DNA of 6,311 bases from DASRLE01 sp964558455 (GTDB lineage: Bacteria > Verrucomicrobiota > Verrucomicrobiia > Limisphaerales > Palsa-1400). Both the position numbers and the translations under genes were made by a program. The stretch lies in contig CAZLEE010000233.1 of assembly GCA_964558455.1 (NCBI GenBank), forward strand, positions 1 through 6,311, given 5' to 3'. Every line of letters begins with the position of its first letter. The stretch's first letter is position 1. The notes under the pieces were generated by a model. That model was given only the letters and a program-made list of their open reading frames with translations, made no database searches and was not told the DNA's origin. This document shows positions 1 through 6,311 of the stretch, piece after piece.

Positions 1-116
1 ACGCCTCTGCTAATCTCCGGACACTCTGTCAAGAGGCGCCTTGCATGACGCTTACTATTCAGGAACAGGAGAAAGAAGATCAGCGGCTGGATCAACTGAC
101 GCTGATGCCGCTTTGA
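1..116 (+). CDS. Possible C-terminal end of a convergent plus-strand gene (unrecognised)
   Basis: A reading frame is open from the left edge (first full codon at position 3) for 37 codons to a TGA at 114-116. An internal ATG lies at 45. The last residues are polar and charged (QEQEKEDQRLDQL), which looks more like protein than random translation, and ends in LTLMPL. I recognise no family. A run of 37 open codons can arise by chance, and nothing upstream is visible. If real, the gene runs towards waaF and the two genes converge on the palindromes between them. The stop codon lies inside the first palindrome. Confidence 0.3.
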   Translation, partial: ASANLRTLCQEAPCMTLTIQEQEKEDQRLDQLTLMPL

Positions 117-151
117 GCGGCTAACGGAACAAACAACCGCTTTGAGCGGTT
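107..151. repeat. Pair of near-identical palindromes sharing a 13-base core
   Basis: The 13-base core CCGCTTTGAGCGG occurs at 108-120 and again at 137-149. Each copy is a hairpin with a TTG loop. The first extends to a 6-bp stem at 107-121 (GCCGCT/AGCGGC). The second extends to a 7-bp stem at 135-151 (AACCGCT/AGCGGTT). The flanking pairs differ between copies (G-C versus A-T) yet still pair, which suggests the structure matters rather than a simple duplication. Neither is followed by a T run on either strand, so they are not typical intrinsic terminators. A REP-like element is possible. Confidence 0.7.
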
Positions 152-165
152 CACGCTATTTCAAG

Positions 166-184
166 CCTCCGGCTCTGCCGGAGG
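166..184. repeat. Strong GC-rich palindrome, 8-bp stem and 3-base loop
   Basis: CCTCCGGC at 166-173 pairs perfectly with GCCGGAGG at 177-184 around the loop TCT. It lies about 60 bases beyond the waaF stop and could stop or protect the 3' end of that transcript. No U tract follows it on the minus strand (the next bases are CTTGAAAT) and only a weak one on the plus strand, so a Rho-independent terminator is not well supported. With the two palindromes to its left it forms a cluster of three hairpins within 80 bases, as seen in REP-type intergenic elements. Confidence 0.6.
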
Positions 185-196
185 TTACTGACTCTT

Positions 197-220
197 AATC
201 CCGATCCCGAATCCTAATCT
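197..220. repeat. Short imperfect tandem of ATCCCG-like units
   Basis: The stretch reads as consecutive units AATCCCG, ATCCCG, AATCCTA and ATCT, between the GC-rich palindrome and the waaF stop. It is too short and imperfect to assign a function. It may be replication slippage or part of the same intergenic element as the palindromes. Confidence 0.35.
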
Positions 221-242
221 TCAAATTGTCCGGGGGTGGGAT

Positions 243-1361
243 TCACCCCGCGCTTTCGCCCAATATCTCGGTTGCCGCCGAGACCACCTGCGTTATCTTG
301 ATTTCTTCCAGACAGCGCAAATCAATGGGACATTCGCGGCGAAAACAGGGCGCGCATGGCACCGGGACACGCACGATCTTTACCGGAGCGGAAAAAACGG
401 GCGCGGTCAGTTCGGGCGAGGTGCTGCCGAATGGCACGACCACCGGGGTGCCGACGGCGGCGGCAAGATGCATGGGGCCGGTGTCGTTGCTCAGGACGAG
501 ACGGCACATTTTGAGCGCGGCGGCCAGTTCGTTCAAGGTGGTTTTCCCCGCCAGATTGAGCACGTCGCCGGGCGCGCCGCCGCCATGGCAGATTTCGGCG
601 GTGATTTTTTCGGCGGATGCAACGTCGCCCGGTCCGCCAAAAATGAGCCAGCGGCAATGGGCGTGTTTTTGTAAAATGACGGCGGCGGCGGCAAATCGGT
701 TGGCCGGCCAGCGTTTGGCCGGGCCGTATTCCGCCCCGGGATTCAGTCCGAACCACGGCCGTTCGGCTGAGGCGTTTTCAAGATGCAGCTTCTGGCAGAG
801 CGCGGCTGTTTGCTGGTCGGTGACAAAAATGCGCGGAGCGATGGGGGTGGCGGATGCGCCCAACGCGGCGGTCAAAAAGAGATAGTCATGAATGTGATTG
901 GCGGCGGCGGGAATGGTCTCAGGCGGCGCGTTGGTTGCGATCAAACGCCGGATTTCCGCGACGGACCGTTTGCGCATGGGGACGGCGTCGCGCCGGGGGG
1001 GCAGGGCGTCGGTCAGGAACAGGCCGCGACCGGGCCGGGCGAAGCCGATGCGCCGGGGAATTCGGGCCAGCCATAATTCCAGGGCGGAGCGGATGGAATT
1101 GGGAAAGACGACGGCGCAGGTAAAATTCCTTTCCCGCACGCGACGGCTGACCTGCCAGGGATTGTCCGCGTTGGAGAAAGTCATGACCTCGTCGATAAAC
1201 GGCTGGCCGGTCCAGAGGCCGGCGAGTTTCTCGTGGGTGAAGAGAGTGATGCGGGCGGAAGGTTTGGCCTCGCGCAACCGCCGCAAGGCGGGGGTGGTCA
1301 TGACGGCGTCGCCCAGCCAATTGACCCCGCGCACCAGGATTTGTTCGGAGGGTTGGGGCAT
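243..1361 (-). CDS. waaF: Lipopolysaccharide heptosyltransferase II (ADP-heptose:LPS heptosyltransferase)
   Basis: This is a cytoplasmic-face GT-B glycosyltransferase of family GT9, which transfers heptose from ADP-heptose to the LPS inner core. From the ATG it is 372 residues, close to the usual family length of about 350. The N-terminus has NWLGD at 14-18, the family loop with the putative catalytic aspartate, followed by an AVMTTPALRRL helix. The C-terminal half has NPGAEYGPAKRWP (207-219, nucleotide-sugar binding, Lys216), FGGPGD (241-246) and SNDTGPMH (291-298). Four cysteines near the end (336, 339, 344, 350; pattern PC-x2-C-x4-CP-x5-C) recur in many proteins annotated as heptosyltransferase II. 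The chosen ATG starts two bases after the lpxK stop. A TTG two codons upstream (1365-1367) would overlap that stop. No Shine-Dalgarno site is visible, so translation is probably coupled to lpxK. Heptosyltransferase I or a paralogous GT9 enzyme is the main alternative. Confidence 0.9.
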   Translation of the reverse strand: MPQPSEQILVRGVNWLGDAVMTTPALRRLREAKPSARITLFTHEKLAGLWTGQPFIDEVMTFSNADNPWQVSRRVRERNFTCAVVFPNSIRSALELWLARIPRRIGFARPGRGLFLTDALPPRRDAVPMRKRSVAEIRRLIATNAPPETIPAAANHIHDYLFLTAALGASATPIAPRIFVTDQQTAALCQKLHLENASAERPWFGLNPGAEYGPAKRWPANRFAAAAVILQKHAHCRWLIFGGPGDVASAEKITAEICHGGGAPGDVLNLAGKTTLNELAAALKMCRLVLSNDTGPMHLAAAVGTPVVVPFGSTSPELTAPVFSAPVKIVRVPVPCAPCFRRECPIDLRCLEEIKITQVVSAATEILGESAG

Positions 1362-1363
1362 GA

Positions 1364-2536
1364 TCAATGAAGGCAGATTTTACGGACGCAGTCGTCAAAG
1401 TCCTGCGCGCCGCTCAGGATTTTAATTTCGACCCGCATGAAATAAATGGGGAGATCGCGGCGATCCAGCTTGGGGAAGCGCACGGCGTCCTTCTGCGTGG
1501 TGATGATGATCTGGGCCTGGCGTTTTTTGCTGCGGTTGATGGCGTTGATGATTTCCTGCTGGGTAAAGCGATGGTGATCGGCGAAGCGTTTGGAATAAAC
1601 CAATTCACGGCAGAGCTTGACCACGCTTTGCTCGAAACTTTCGTGCTGGGCGATGGCGCTGAGGGCGGCGGCGCGTTTGTCCTTCAGAAAATCCAGGCCC
1701 TTGCGTTCGCCGGTGAAGACGTCCTCGAAATAGAGCGGGGCGTGGATGCATTCAATAATGCCGACGCCGGGATTGTAATGGTTGATGCGCTCGCGCAACG
1801 CGGCCGTCTGGCCGTCGCTCTTGGTGATGAACACCACGCTGGCCCTTGCCAGATGGGAGGGCGGTTCCCGCAACGTGCCGCGCGGGAACAGATGCTCGTT
1901 GCCGAACGGCTGCTGGCAGTCAATCAAAACAACATCCTGCCGCCGCCCGGCCAGCTTCCAGTATTGGAAGCCGTCATCAAGCAGGAGCGTGTCGCAACCA
2001 AAATTTTCGATGGCATAACGCCCGCTTTTCACGCGGTTTTTGTCAACCAGCACGACCACGTCCGTGAGGTTGGAGGCGAGCATGTAAGGTTCGTCGCCGG
2101 CCGTCTCGGAATCCAGCAGCAGGGATTTCCCGTCGGAGACGAGGCGGGGCGGGGTGCTGTCCTCGCGCAGGAAAAGTTTGTTCAAGAGCATCCGGCCGAA
2201 GGGCTGCGGCTTGGAACGCCAGCCGCGGGAAAGGATGGCCACGGTGCGGCCTTGTTTCTGCAATTCGCGCGCGAATTTTTCGACGACCGGCGTCTTGCCG
2301 GTGCCGCCCATGGTGAGGTTGCCGATGGCTATGACCTGGATGCCGAGGGTGGAATCGCGAATCAGCCGGGAGCGGATGGCGAAGCGGTGGATGACGAGGT
2401 AGAGCTGGTAAATCTTGGAAAGGCCGAACAAGACAGAGCGGAACAACGCCGCGCTTTTGCCGCGGCGCCGCCCAAAGATGGTGTCCAGGAACGGAGCTTC
2501 CAAGGCTTCGATCCACGTTCGGATTGTCTCACGCAT
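1364..2536 (-). CDS. lpxK: Tetraacyldisaccharide 4'-kinase (lipid A 4'-kinase)
   Basis: LpxK phosphorylates the 4' position of the tetraacyldisaccharide 1-phosphate to give lipid IVA, on the cytoplasmic face of the inner membrane. Counting from the ATG (390 residues), the P-loop GGTGKTP is at 77-83, preceded by VIAIGNLTM. SRGWR follows at 103-107, GDEP at 147-150, DDGFQ at 187-191, DHH at 320-322 and TTQKDAVRF at 346-354. All are hallmark LpxK motifs, including the acidic and histidine residues linked to catalysis. A hydrophobic stretch at about 29-52 probably anchors the enzyme to the membrane. The region before the P-loop is some 25 residues longer than in the E. coli enzyme. A TTG at 2573-2575 would add 13 residues. 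I prefer the ATG because the family-like sequence (RTWIEALEAPFLD) starts there. Neither start has a clear ribosome site. The gap to the upstream ABC gene is 60 bases from the ATG or 21 from the TTG, with no terminator or promoter recognisable in it. Confidence 0.95.
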   Translation of the reverse strand: MRETIRTWIEALEAPFLDTIFGRRRGKSAALFRSVLFGLSKIYQLYLVIHRFAIRSRLIRDSTLGIQVIAIGNLTMGGTGKTPVVEKFARELQKQGRTVAILSRGWRSKPQPFGRMLLNKLFLREDSTPPRLVSDGKSLLLDSETAGDEPYMLASNLTDVVVLVDKNRVKSGRYAIENFGCDTLLLDDGFQYWKLAGRRQDVVLIDCQQPFGNEHLFPRGTLREPPSHLARASVVFITKSDGQTAALRERINHYNPGVGIIECIHAPLYFEDVFTGERKGLDFLKDKRAAALSAIAQHESFEQSVVKLCRELVYSKRFADHHRFTQQEIINAINRSKKRQAQIIITTQKDAVRFPKLDRRDLPIYFMRVEIKILSGAQDFDDCVRKICLH

Positions 2537-2596
2537 GAGGTTGTAAAGTGTGCCAACTCGCGCCCGGCAGGGCAATAATTGAAAAAACCGGCCAAG

Positions 2597-4441
2597 TCAG
2601 GAAGTCCCGATGAATTCCCGGTGCAGCCGCGCATAGACGCCGTCCGCGCTCAGGAGCGTCTCATGGGTGCCGCGTTCCACGATGCGGCCCTGTTCAAGCA
2701 CGAGCACGAGGTCCGCTTTGCGAATCGTGCTCAGGCGGTGGGCCACGACAAAGGCGGTGCGTCCGCGCAACAATATTTCCAGGGCGCGTTGCAAACGGGC
2801 TTCTGTCACCGTATCTATCGCGCTTGTCGCCTCATCCAAAACAACGATGCGCGGCTGGGCCAGCAGGGCGCGGGCAAAACAAACCACCTGGCGCTGGCCG
2901 AGCGACAGGGTGGCGCTTTTCTCGCCCACCTGGTGATACGGTCCGTCAGGCAACGCCTCAATCAGGTCCAGACAATCCAGCGCGGCGAGGGTGGCGCGGA
3001 CATCCGCTTCGCTGGCATTGGGACGGGCCAGGCGGATGTTGTCAATAATTGTTCCAGAAAAGAGAAAATTGTTCTGCTGTACGCTGCCCATTTGGCGGAG
3101 GATTGATTCGGTCGTGACATCGGCGAGGTCATGGCCGTCGATTCGCACCGTGCCGCGGGTGGGAAGGTGAAATTTTTGCAGAAGGGCGGCGATGGTTGTC
3201 TTGCCGCTGCCGGTGGGGCCGACCAGGGCCACGGTCTGGCCCGGTTCGGCCACAAACGAGATGCCGCGCAAAACCGGCCGTCCGGGTTTGTATTCAAAAT
3301 CAACCGACTGGAATTCGACCCGGCCCTGCACGGCGGGCAACGGCCGGGCCTGGGGAGCGTCGCACCAATCAGGTTTCTGGTCGAGCAGGCGGAAAAGGCG
3401 TTCGGCGCCAGCCATGGCAGTCAGGGCTTGGTTATATTGATTGCCGATGTTTTGCACGGGATCAAAAAATAAATTGGCCAGGAAGAAAAACATGACCAGA
3501 TCGCCCACCTCAACCCGCAGCCAGCTATGCGGTTGCAAAGCGCCATAACCCGCCAGCAACGCCGTGGCGCCGAGAAAAAGCTGGCTCTTCATTTGCAGCA
3601 ACGGAACAAAAACAGCCGAGGCCCGCGCCACCCCGACGTTGTTATCGCCGTGAATGGCGACCAGCTTGCGGAAGAAACCGGAATTGATTTCCTGGCGCAC
3701 GAACGCCTGGGTGACGCGGATGCCGCCCACCGATTCGGCCAGGGTGGAACTGAGGCGGCTCCACGACTCCTGCACCTTGCGCAGACGCTCGCTCATTTCC
3801 AGGCGGTAACGCGCGTTGACCAGCCAGATCAACGGCACGAACAGCAGCATGAGCGAAAATAATTTCCAATCATACCAGGCCATGAGCGCGGCGGCCCCGG
3901 CCATTTGCAATCCCTGCACCGTCACCACAAACGCCACGTCCTGGATGCCGACGCGCACACTATCGATGTCGGATGTCATGCGGCTGATGATGCGGCCGAA
4001 TTTGGTGCGGTTGAAAAACGCCATGGGCAGGGTGGTCAGTTTGCGAAAAAGCTGCGAGCGCATGTCATGCGCCACCGACTCGCCCAATCTCAGGGCCAGC
4101 CGCTGCCGGTAATGCAGGGTCACAACCATGAACAGGGTCATGACCAGATATTCCGCGGCGTGGACGCAGATGCCGGTGATGTCCTTGTTGGCAATGGGTC
4201 CGTTGATGGTGCGCCCAATCATCCAGGCCATGACGGGCAATTGCAGGCCGCGCATAGCTGTCAACAAGAACAGCCAGTTGCGTCTCGCCGCATAAGGATT
4301 GGTGTAGGTGAAAACGCGGCGGATCAAATCCAGCCGCAACGGCGCCTGGTTCGCCTCGCGGTGTTCCTCCGGATTGTAATACGTGATCGATTCGTGTTCG
4401 GACAGTTGTCCGGCGGCATCCTTTTGGTCCGGGTCGCTCAT
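2597..4441 (-). CDS. ABC exporter half-transporter, catalytic-site partner (MsbA/MDR-like)
   Basis: This 614-residue half-transporter has a polar N-terminal tail (1-35), a six-helix exporter transmembrane domain (about 50-335) and a C-terminal ATPase domain (about 373-614). The ATPase shows Walker A GPTGSGKTT (408-416), Q-loop Gln456, Walker B RIVVLDEATSAID with catalytic Glu537, and switch His568 in AHRLS. The signature reads LSLGQ (512-516), so the first of the two glycines of LSGGQ is Leu. The gene overlaps the upstream ABC gene by four bases (ATGA), which implies coupled translation and a shared complex. With that partner it would build one intact ATP site (its own Walker A, B and His plus the partner's LSGGQ). 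It sits directly upstream of lpxK, the position of msbA in E. coli, so lipid A or another envelope lipid is a plausible substrate. The sequence alone cannot settle the substrate; a drug exporter is the alternative. Confidence 0.93.
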   Translation of the reverse strand: MSDPDQKDAAGQLSEHESITYYNPEEHREANQAPLRLDLIRRVFTYTNPYAARRNWLFLLTAMRGLQLPVMAWMIGRTINGPIANKDITGICVHAAEYLVMTLFMVVTLHYRQRLALRLGESVAHDMRSQLFRKLTTLPMAFFNRTKFGRIISRMTSDIDSVRVGIQDVAFVVTVQGLQMAGAAALMAWYDWKLFSLMLLFVPLIWLVNARYRLEMSERLRKVQESWSRLSSTLAESVGGIRVTQAFVRQEINSGFFRKLVAIHGDNNVGVARASAVFVPLLQMKSQLFLGATALLAGYGALQPHSWLRVEVGDLVMFFFLANLFFDPVQNIGNQYNQALTAMAGAERLFRLLDQKPDWCDAPQARPLPAVQGRVEFQSVDFEYKPGRPVLRGISFVAEPGQTVALVGPTGSGKTTIAALLQKFHLPTRGTVRIDGHDLADVTTESILRQMGSVQQNNFLFSGTIIDNIRLARPNASEADVRATLAALDCLDLIEALPDGPYHQVGEKSATLSLGQRQVVCFARALLAQPRIVVLDEATSAIDTVTEARLQRALEILLRGRTAFVVAHRLSTIRKADLVLVLEQGRIVERGTHETLLSADGVYARLHREFIGTS

Positions 4442-6306
4442 GCCATCCCCCCTTCCGGTTGACCGAGGTCCATCAATTGCAGCAACGCCGTCTCGTGATA
4501 GGGACCGGGCCGGTGAACCAATTCTTCATGCGTGCCGGTTTGAATCAACTGTCCGTCGTCGAGCACGAGAATCCGGTCGGCCTTGCGCAGCAAACTCAGA
4601 CGGCTGGAGACGACGAAAGAGGTGCGGCCAGCCATGGCCGTGCGCAAGGCGGCCGCAATCTCATGCTCGGTCTTGGAATCCACCGAAGCGGTTGGATCGT
4701 CCAAAATGAGAATGGGCGGTTGCAGCAACAAGGCGCGGGCCAAGGCCAGCCGTTGCCGCTGGCCGCCGGAAAGGTCCACACCCGATTCGCCCAGCACGGT
4801 CGCGTAGCCGTGCGGGAGCGCGACAATGAAATCATGCGCGCAGGCGGTGCGGGCGGCCTGCTCAATTTGGCTGGCGGTGGCATGAGGATTGCCAAAGGCG
4901 ATGTTGGCGCTGACCGTGTTGGAAAACAAAAAGCTTTCCTGATAGACCAGCCCGATTTGCCGCCGGCAGGTGTCCAGGTCCAATTCGCGCAGGTCAATTC
5001 CGTCAATTAAAACCCGGCCTTGTTGCGGATCGTAGAACCTCGGAATCAAGCTCAACAACGTGCTTTTGCCCGCGCCCGTCATTCCGAAAATGCCTGTCAC
5101 CTGCCCCGGCTCGACCTTGAACGAAATGTCGCGCAGAACCGGATGGGCGGGATCGTAGCCAAACGTGACCCGGTCGAAAGCCAGACGACCCGTGACCCGG
5201 AGGGGGATCATGGGGCCGGATTTGCTCTCCACGCCGAGCGGTGTGTCCAAGACCTCAAAAACGCGCCGGGCGGCCGCCAGACTTTGCTGGACCGAGTTGG
5301 CGATGGTTGAAATGGAGGCCACCTGCCCGTTGAATTGTTGCAGCAAACCGGCGAAAACAACCAATCCGCTGCCCAGGGGAATCTGTCCTTTGACGTAAAG
5401 CCACCCGCCGTAGCCAAACAAAACAACCAAACTGAACTGGGACAGCAATTGGGTGATCGGCGTGAAAACGGACAGATCGTGAAAGATGCGATTCTGCTGG
5501 TTCGAAACCATGTCGTTGCCCTCTTCGAACCGGCGGATTTGATGCTGTTCGGCGGCGAAGCCCTTGATGGTTTGCATTCCCTTCATGCTTTCGGTGAAAA
5601 GCTGCACCAGATTATCGGTGATTTCGCGATTGTGCAGGTAGGCGGGACGGAGCCGGCCCGAATAATAATGCGTCACTGCCCAGAGGGGAATCGCCACGCT
5701 CAGACAGGCCACCGTCAAAGCCGGATGGATGCGCCACATAAACACGCCGTAGGCGGCCAGCGTCAGAAGCATGTTGATCCCTTGCAAAAGCACCCCATCA
5801 ACAAAGAGACGCGTGTTTTGCACATCGCCCGTCACCCGGTTGAAAATGGAACTGGACCCGTGCCGGTCAAAAAACGGAAAACTCAACCGTTGCAGCCGCG
5901 CGTAAAGCCGGTCGCGCAAGTTGGGCACGATTTCCCCTTGGGTGAGCCGGGCGGTGGTCATGTTATAACCATAGGTCAGGAAAGCTCTCAGCACCGCCTG
6001 CACGATGATGGCGAGCGAGAGAGCGGTGACGATTTTCAAGGCGGTCCAGCCAGCGGGCGGAGTCCAGCCAAGGAGATAGACCGGCGGTCGCTGGGACGGA
6101 TCGAGCGCGTGACGGATGACGTCGATGACCACGCCGAGCAACTGCAACCCGATCAATCCCAAGACCAGCAACACCAGACTGAAGACGAGGGATAGAATGA
6201 AATCGGCGCGATACTGCCAAGCCACGCCCAATAAACGACGAACCAGCTCGCCGGTCGGATAATCGCGGCTGGCAACATTGATTGAAGATTTGGGAGGGAC
6301 ACTCAA
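4438..6306 (-). CDS. ABC exporter half-transporter with degenerate ATPase residues (5' end at window edge)
   Basis: This is a half-transporter of 622 residues counted from a TTG at 6304-6306. The frame stays open to the window edge, so the true start may lie outside. The transmembrane domain spans about 33-337, with a loop of some 25 residues (about 66-90, rich in Pro and Trp) between helices 1 and 2. The ATPase domain has Walker A GMTGAGKST (408-416), Q-loop Gln456 and a perfect signature LSGGQ (512-516). Two key residues are altered. Walker B reads ILILDDP, with Asp537 where the catalytic Glu is expected. The H-loop reads SSRLS, with Ser568 where the His is expected. I checked both codons in the DNA (4696-4698 GAT and 4603-4605 AGC on the minus strand). 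Such changes are typical of the degenerate half of heterodimeric exporters (LmrCD, BmrCD, TM287/288, TAP). The next gene encodes the complementary half. Confidence 0.92.
   Translation of the reverse strand: MSVPPKSSINVASRDYPTGELVRRLLGVAWQYRADFILSLVFSLVLLVLGLIGLQLLGVVIDVIRHALDPSQRPPVYLLGWTPPAGWTALKIVTALSLAIIVQAVLRAFLTYGYNMTTARLTQGEIVPNLRDRLYARLQRLSFPFFDRHGSSSIFNRVTGDVQNTRLFVDGVLLQGINMLLTLAAYGVFMWRIHPALTVACLSVAIPLWAVTHYYSGRLRPAYLHNREITDNLVQLFTESMKGMQTIKGFAAEQHQIRRFEEGNDMVSNQQNRIFHDLSVFTPITQLLSQFSLVVLFGYGGWLYVKGQIPLGSGLVVFAGLLQQFNGQVASISTIANSVQQSLAAARRVFEVLDTPLGVESKSGPMIPLRVTGRLAFDRVTFGYDPAHPVLRDISFKVEPGQVTGIFGMTGAGKSTLLSLIPRFYDPQQGRVLIDGIDLRELDLDTCRRQIGLVYQESFLFSNTVSANIAFGNPHATASQIEQAARTACAHDFIVALPHGYATVLGESGVDLSGGQRQRLALARALLLQPPILILDDPTASVDSKTEHEIAAALRTAMAGRTSFVVSSRLSLLRKADRILVLDDGQLIQTGTHEELVHRPGPYHETALLQLMDLGQPEGGMA
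4447..4454 (-). promoter_or_regulatory. Ribosome binding site of the second ABC half-transporter
   Basis: On the minus strand AAGGGGGG lies five bases before the ATG at 4441, inside the last codons of the upstream ABC gene. It is the only convincing Shine-Dalgarno-like tract at a start in this window. It supports the ATG of the second ABC gene and suggests re-initiation after the overlapping stop. Confidence 0.55.
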
Positions 6307-6311
6307 GCCAG

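Noticed and set aside
161..188. TCAAG before and TTAC after the third palindrome, resembling cleavage sites of IS200/IS605 elements
   Set aside because: In those elements TTAC marks the left end before its hairpin and TCAA-like sites the right end after its hairpin. Here the order is reversed, and no transposase is visible. The short matches are likely chance.
166..200. The GC-rich palindrome as an intrinsic terminator of the waaF unit
   Set aside because: The stem is strong, but no run of T follows it on the minus strand, and the plus-strand run is weak. It is recorded as a palindrome instead.
226..885. A 219-codon plus-strand open frame opposite the end of waaF
   Set aside because: It has no recognisable domain and overlaps conserved waaF motifs on the other strand.
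1367..2578. A 403-codon plus-strand open frame lying exactly opposite lpxK
   Set aside because: It mirrors lpxK codon for codon and its translation has no recognisable motifs. lpxK carries all the expected kinase motifs. Long antisense frames are common in GC-rich genes.
2537..2596. A promoter or terminator in the gap between the second ABC gene and lpxK
   Set aside because: There is a T6 tract on the minus strand but no stable hairpin before it. A GCCC/GGGC mini-stem around the TTG is only 4 bp. No convincing -35/-10 pair is visible.
5335..6195. A 286-codon plus-strand open frame opposite the first ABC gene
   Set aside because: The translation is low in structure and rich in Gln, His and Gly, as expected of an antisense shadow. 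The minus strand has a full ABC exporter there.

Overview
The window holds four tightly packed genes, all on the minus strand and probably one transcription unit, plus a non-coding, palindrome-rich tail of about 130 bases at the left end. Read in the direction of transcription (right to left), the order is: a first ABC-exporter half-transporter (its 5' end is at the window edge), a second ABC-exporter half-transporter, the lipid A 4'-kinase lpxK, and the lipopolysaccharide heptosyltransferase waaF. Lipid A and inner-core genes mean a Gram-negative envelope. The GC-rich sequence, the style of the LpxK N-terminus and the weak use of Shine-Dalgarno sites fit the Verrucomicrobiota or a relative in the PVC group. 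That placement is an inference from recalled sequence style, not from a marker gene.

The genes fit one envelope task. LpxK phosphorylates the lipid A disaccharide on the inner face of the inner membrane, WaaF adds heptose to the inner core, and an exporter is needed to flip the product. In Escherichia coli the flippase gene msbA sits directly upstream of lpxK. Here that position holds two different half-transporters. Their nucleotide-binding domains are asymmetric in a complementary way. The first protein lacks the catalytic glutamate (Asp instead) and the switch histidine (Ser instead) but keeps a perfect LSGGQ signature. The second has the intact glutamate and histidine but a degenerate LSLGQ signature. 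Together they would form one working and one degenerate ATP site, the hallmark of heterodimeric exporters. A heterodimer in the MsbA position is the most interesting reading of the window.

The two ABC genes overlap by four bases (ATGA). There is a short gap before lpxK, and the lpxK stop lies two bases before the waaF ATG. No promoter is visible inside the unit, so it must lie beyond the right edge. Left of waaF are two copies of a 13-base palindrome whose flanking base pairs differ but still pair, a third, stronger GC-rich palindrome and a short run of ATCCCG-like units. A reading frame open from the left edge to position 116 on the plus strand may be the end of a convergent gene.
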